Below are positions 61,601 to 64,000 of a stretch of DNA of 64,000 nt, piece by piece. The notes below the pieces were generated by a model that saw nothing but the letters and a program-made list of their open reading frames with translations, had not been told where the DNA came from and searched no databases. Position 1 is the stretch's first letter, and every line of letters begins with the position of its first letter. This stretch comes from Rusavskia elegans. Taxonomy: Eukaryota > Ascomycota > Lecanoromycetes > Teloschistales > Teloschistaceae. The stretch lies in contig SAUG01000055.1 in NCBI GenBank assembly GCA_011316305.1, forward strand, positions 310,001 through 374,000, read 5' to 3'. The translations under genes were made by a program, and so were the position numbers.

Positions 61601-64000
61601 CTAGAATATACGGAGCTAATAGCTCCTATATAATACTTTATTCGACGATAAACTCCTAGAATTTCTAGCCTAATAAAATTTTTCTATTTAAACGGATAAA
61701 TACTACTTCTCTATTAAAACGTACCTCGATTATCTTAATTACTTTATAAAGAATGCCTAGTACTATATCTTTATAATAATAAGTAAAGACTATTTAAAAG
61801 TCCGTTTCTATATATACGACGTATAAAACCTATTAGTCTTTATTTAGTATAGCTATTAATTAGATAAAATCGTATACAATACGGTAGAAAGGCTTATTGG
61901 ATATTTTTATTTTAAAAAGTAATTTTATTACTATCCGATAAACTTTTAATAATATATATATTTCGTACTCGTTTATTATAGGAACTTTATTTTTATCAAT
62001 AATTTCTGTCCCTTTAGCAGCTTCGGCGAGGTATTAGATAACGTTATTATCGATATAAATAAAGAATTAGTACTAGTTATATATAGATCCTAACTTAATT
62101 AAAACTAAAGATATTACTACTAAAGCTATTATATTTAAGGTTTCAACTAAATTATCTTCGAGCAGATAATAATCTCCGACCCTAGTAAACGAAAAGGCTA
62201 TTTCGCCGGAATATTTCTTTATATAGTAATTAAGGCTATCGATATATAAATCGCTTTTATTATTAAAAATACTAGCGGAAACTAGATTAGTAATAAGATT
62301 TAGAATGTATATAATATTTATAATTATAATAAATTCTCTTTTAGTTAAAATTATATTAATAATTTTAACGCGGCTATATATAACGATTCGTTTTTATTAA
62401 TTTTCTATAAAAAGAGTAGAACTATCGATATAGTCTCTTTCTTTAATAAATCTATATTCTATTATATCGTAATAGACGTTGATAGCTAATCTATTATTAA
62501 AAATCTATAATAGATAGAAAACGTAGTCGATAGCGAATATTCTAGAAAAAATAGTAAAGGTACTATAATCCTATATATACTAAAAGAAAGAAAGTTAAAA
62601 GCTTTAAAACTCTTTTTTCTTCTTTTTTACTTTATTTTTTACTTTTTACTTTTTTATTTTTTTTAGAGTTCGTTCTATATTTATTTTAGTTTATAGATTC
62701 TTTATCGCCTCTTCTATCTTTTTCTTTATAACTAGATTAGGTTTAAAACTTTTATCTAGTCTTCTAGGTCGATCGGAACAGAAGTAATCGTAGTTATTAT
62801 ACTATTTTAGCTTACTATAAATATACTTTTTCTTTAATAAATTATTAGATTTACTTTAAAACGAAGATTTATATAGTAGCTTATTATTCGTTTATTTAGA
62901 CGTATCTATAGAGAATACTAAGTAAATAGCTACTATAAAGAAATTTTTAATATTATAGATATAATTATACTAGCGAAACTTTTCTATAAAATTAAAAAAA
63001 ATAACTTTATAGTCGGTATTTATTCCGATTATATATTTATATATCTAAATAAATACTAGAACGTATTTAATAATTACGATAATAGAATTATAAAAATATC
63101 TCCGTATATCTGCTATTTCTACTATTTTCTAATCTTTCGCTTAAATATATATATATACGTATTTATTAATCTATATCTTAATCTATTATTTTAAAGTTAG
63201 TCCTATTTTAAACTTCGTATCTTAATACTCGAATTTCAAGGTTCTAGCTTTATCTAATAGAACGAGTTTGGTTTTAAAAGTTTATAGGAAATTCTATAGA
63301 TAGATTTCCGTCTTCGAAATAAAGATATAGTTTTATACTATAATTATTACTTATATAAATTCGATAGTTTTATTAAATATATTATATTCTTCCTCCTATT
63401 TAACTACTTTTATTTTATATTATATTATATAGATATTATAAACGGATATAATATTTACTATAGTAATTATATCCGTATTATCTAGAATTTTTAGTTTAAA
63501 TTCTATTAGCCTAGCTATATATTATAGTCTGGTTAATATTAATAGATTAATAAAATCCTAGACTAGAAAGCTGATAGCTTTATTTTTAACTATAGAAATC
63601 CAGGTATTCTAGTTTTTAACTTTATCGAGCTTTAGTTCGCGTTTATTTATTTCAAATTTTTAAGTAAATATATTAAAAAAAAAGAAAAAGATTTTCTAGT
63701 AAAATATAAGTTCTTTTCTAATAGATTTAATTAATTTTATACTTTTAAATAAACTGTAAATAATTCGTTAAAAGATCCGTAATAGAGTTGCCTGCGACTT
63801 TATTATACTATAAATAATTATTTAAATAATATTTAAATAATTATAAATATAGGGATATATACTAACGAGCCTATAACTATTAGCCGGTAGGAAGGAATAA
63901 TATAATAATTAATTAATAATCGAGTAAAAATCTATAGAAAACTAGTTTATATAAAAAATAGTAAATACCAAAGAGACGTTAAGCCTATTTAGGACAACGC
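58623..64000 (-). mobile_element. Ty1/copia retrotransposon on the minus strand, RIP-degraded, cut by window end
   Basis: The left end (tgtcagccggcaggaaagag, 58623) recurs at 63878 as tattagccggtaggaaggaa with mainly C/T and G/A changes, marking two LTRs. Reading the minus strand from the right LTR, coding traces follow copia order, with RNase H (about 59100-59450) and reverse transcriptase (about 59550-60650) nearest the left LTR. The motif block NTEVL..NTRQ..QQ.Y..YIGSINF at about 59640-59800 is typical of copia polyproteins. Integrase and Gag should lie between about 61000 and 63850. It differs from the copia element at 1-19990. The 5' LTR is only partly inside the window. Confidence 0.82.
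63878..64000 (-). repeat. Copia 5' LTR, partial
   Basis: This 123-bp stretch aligns with 58623-58745, including taccaaagaggcgctaaacc. It runs off the window end. Confidence 0.82.

Overview
The window looks like part of a filamentous ascomycete (Pezizomycotina) genome built as a mosaic of gene islands and mutated repeats. About three quarters is AT-rich sequence almost devoid of the dinucleotides CA and TG, while CG survives. This is the signature of repeat-induced point mutation (RIP) acting on CpA. It removes ATG codons and turns Gln and Trp codons into stops, so these tracts hold almost no open frames. The rest has normal composition, with short fungal-type genes and at least one small intron with GT..AG borders. 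I cannot name the species.

Layout. (1) 1-19990 is a three-deep nest. A Ty1/copia element (1-1026 and 16672-19990) was hit by a Ty3/gypsy element (gypsy-A, 1032-16666, target duplication aatag). Its 3' LTR was then hit by a second gypsy chromovirus (gypsy-B, 9929-16605, target duplication aagct). (2) 20000-25590 is a gene island with one clear gene, a 779-residue protein on the minus strand. (3) 25591-45720 is a second nest. A non-LTR-like element (X1, 25851-45656) received a SINE and a gypsy chromovirus (gypsy-C, 26768-45129). Gypsy-C itself carries a SINE, two hAT-type MITEs, a minus-strand gypsy (gypsy-D, 33271-40687) and a Gag-only LTR element (40928-44745). (4) 45720-56313 is the main gene island: a broken membrane-anchored surface protein and a tail of a paralogue, an F-box-like relic with an in-frame stop, an intron-containing small secreted cysteine-rich protein, two proteins of unknown function, an F-box protein and a LURP-one/tubby-like protein. 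(5) 56314-57208 is another copy of X. (6) 57209-58541 holds a probable multi-exon gene. (7) 58623-64000 is a minus-strand copia element cut by the window edge.

Most insertions could be bounded by matching LTRs or terminal repeats plus target-site duplications read directly from the sequence, so the order of insertion can be reconstructed. The genes do not form an obvious pathway. They look like the lineage-specific content (secreted protein, F-box proteins, unknowns, decayed genes) usual next to repeat blocks in fungi. No rRNA, CRISPR array, intact tRNA or biosynthetic cluster was seen.
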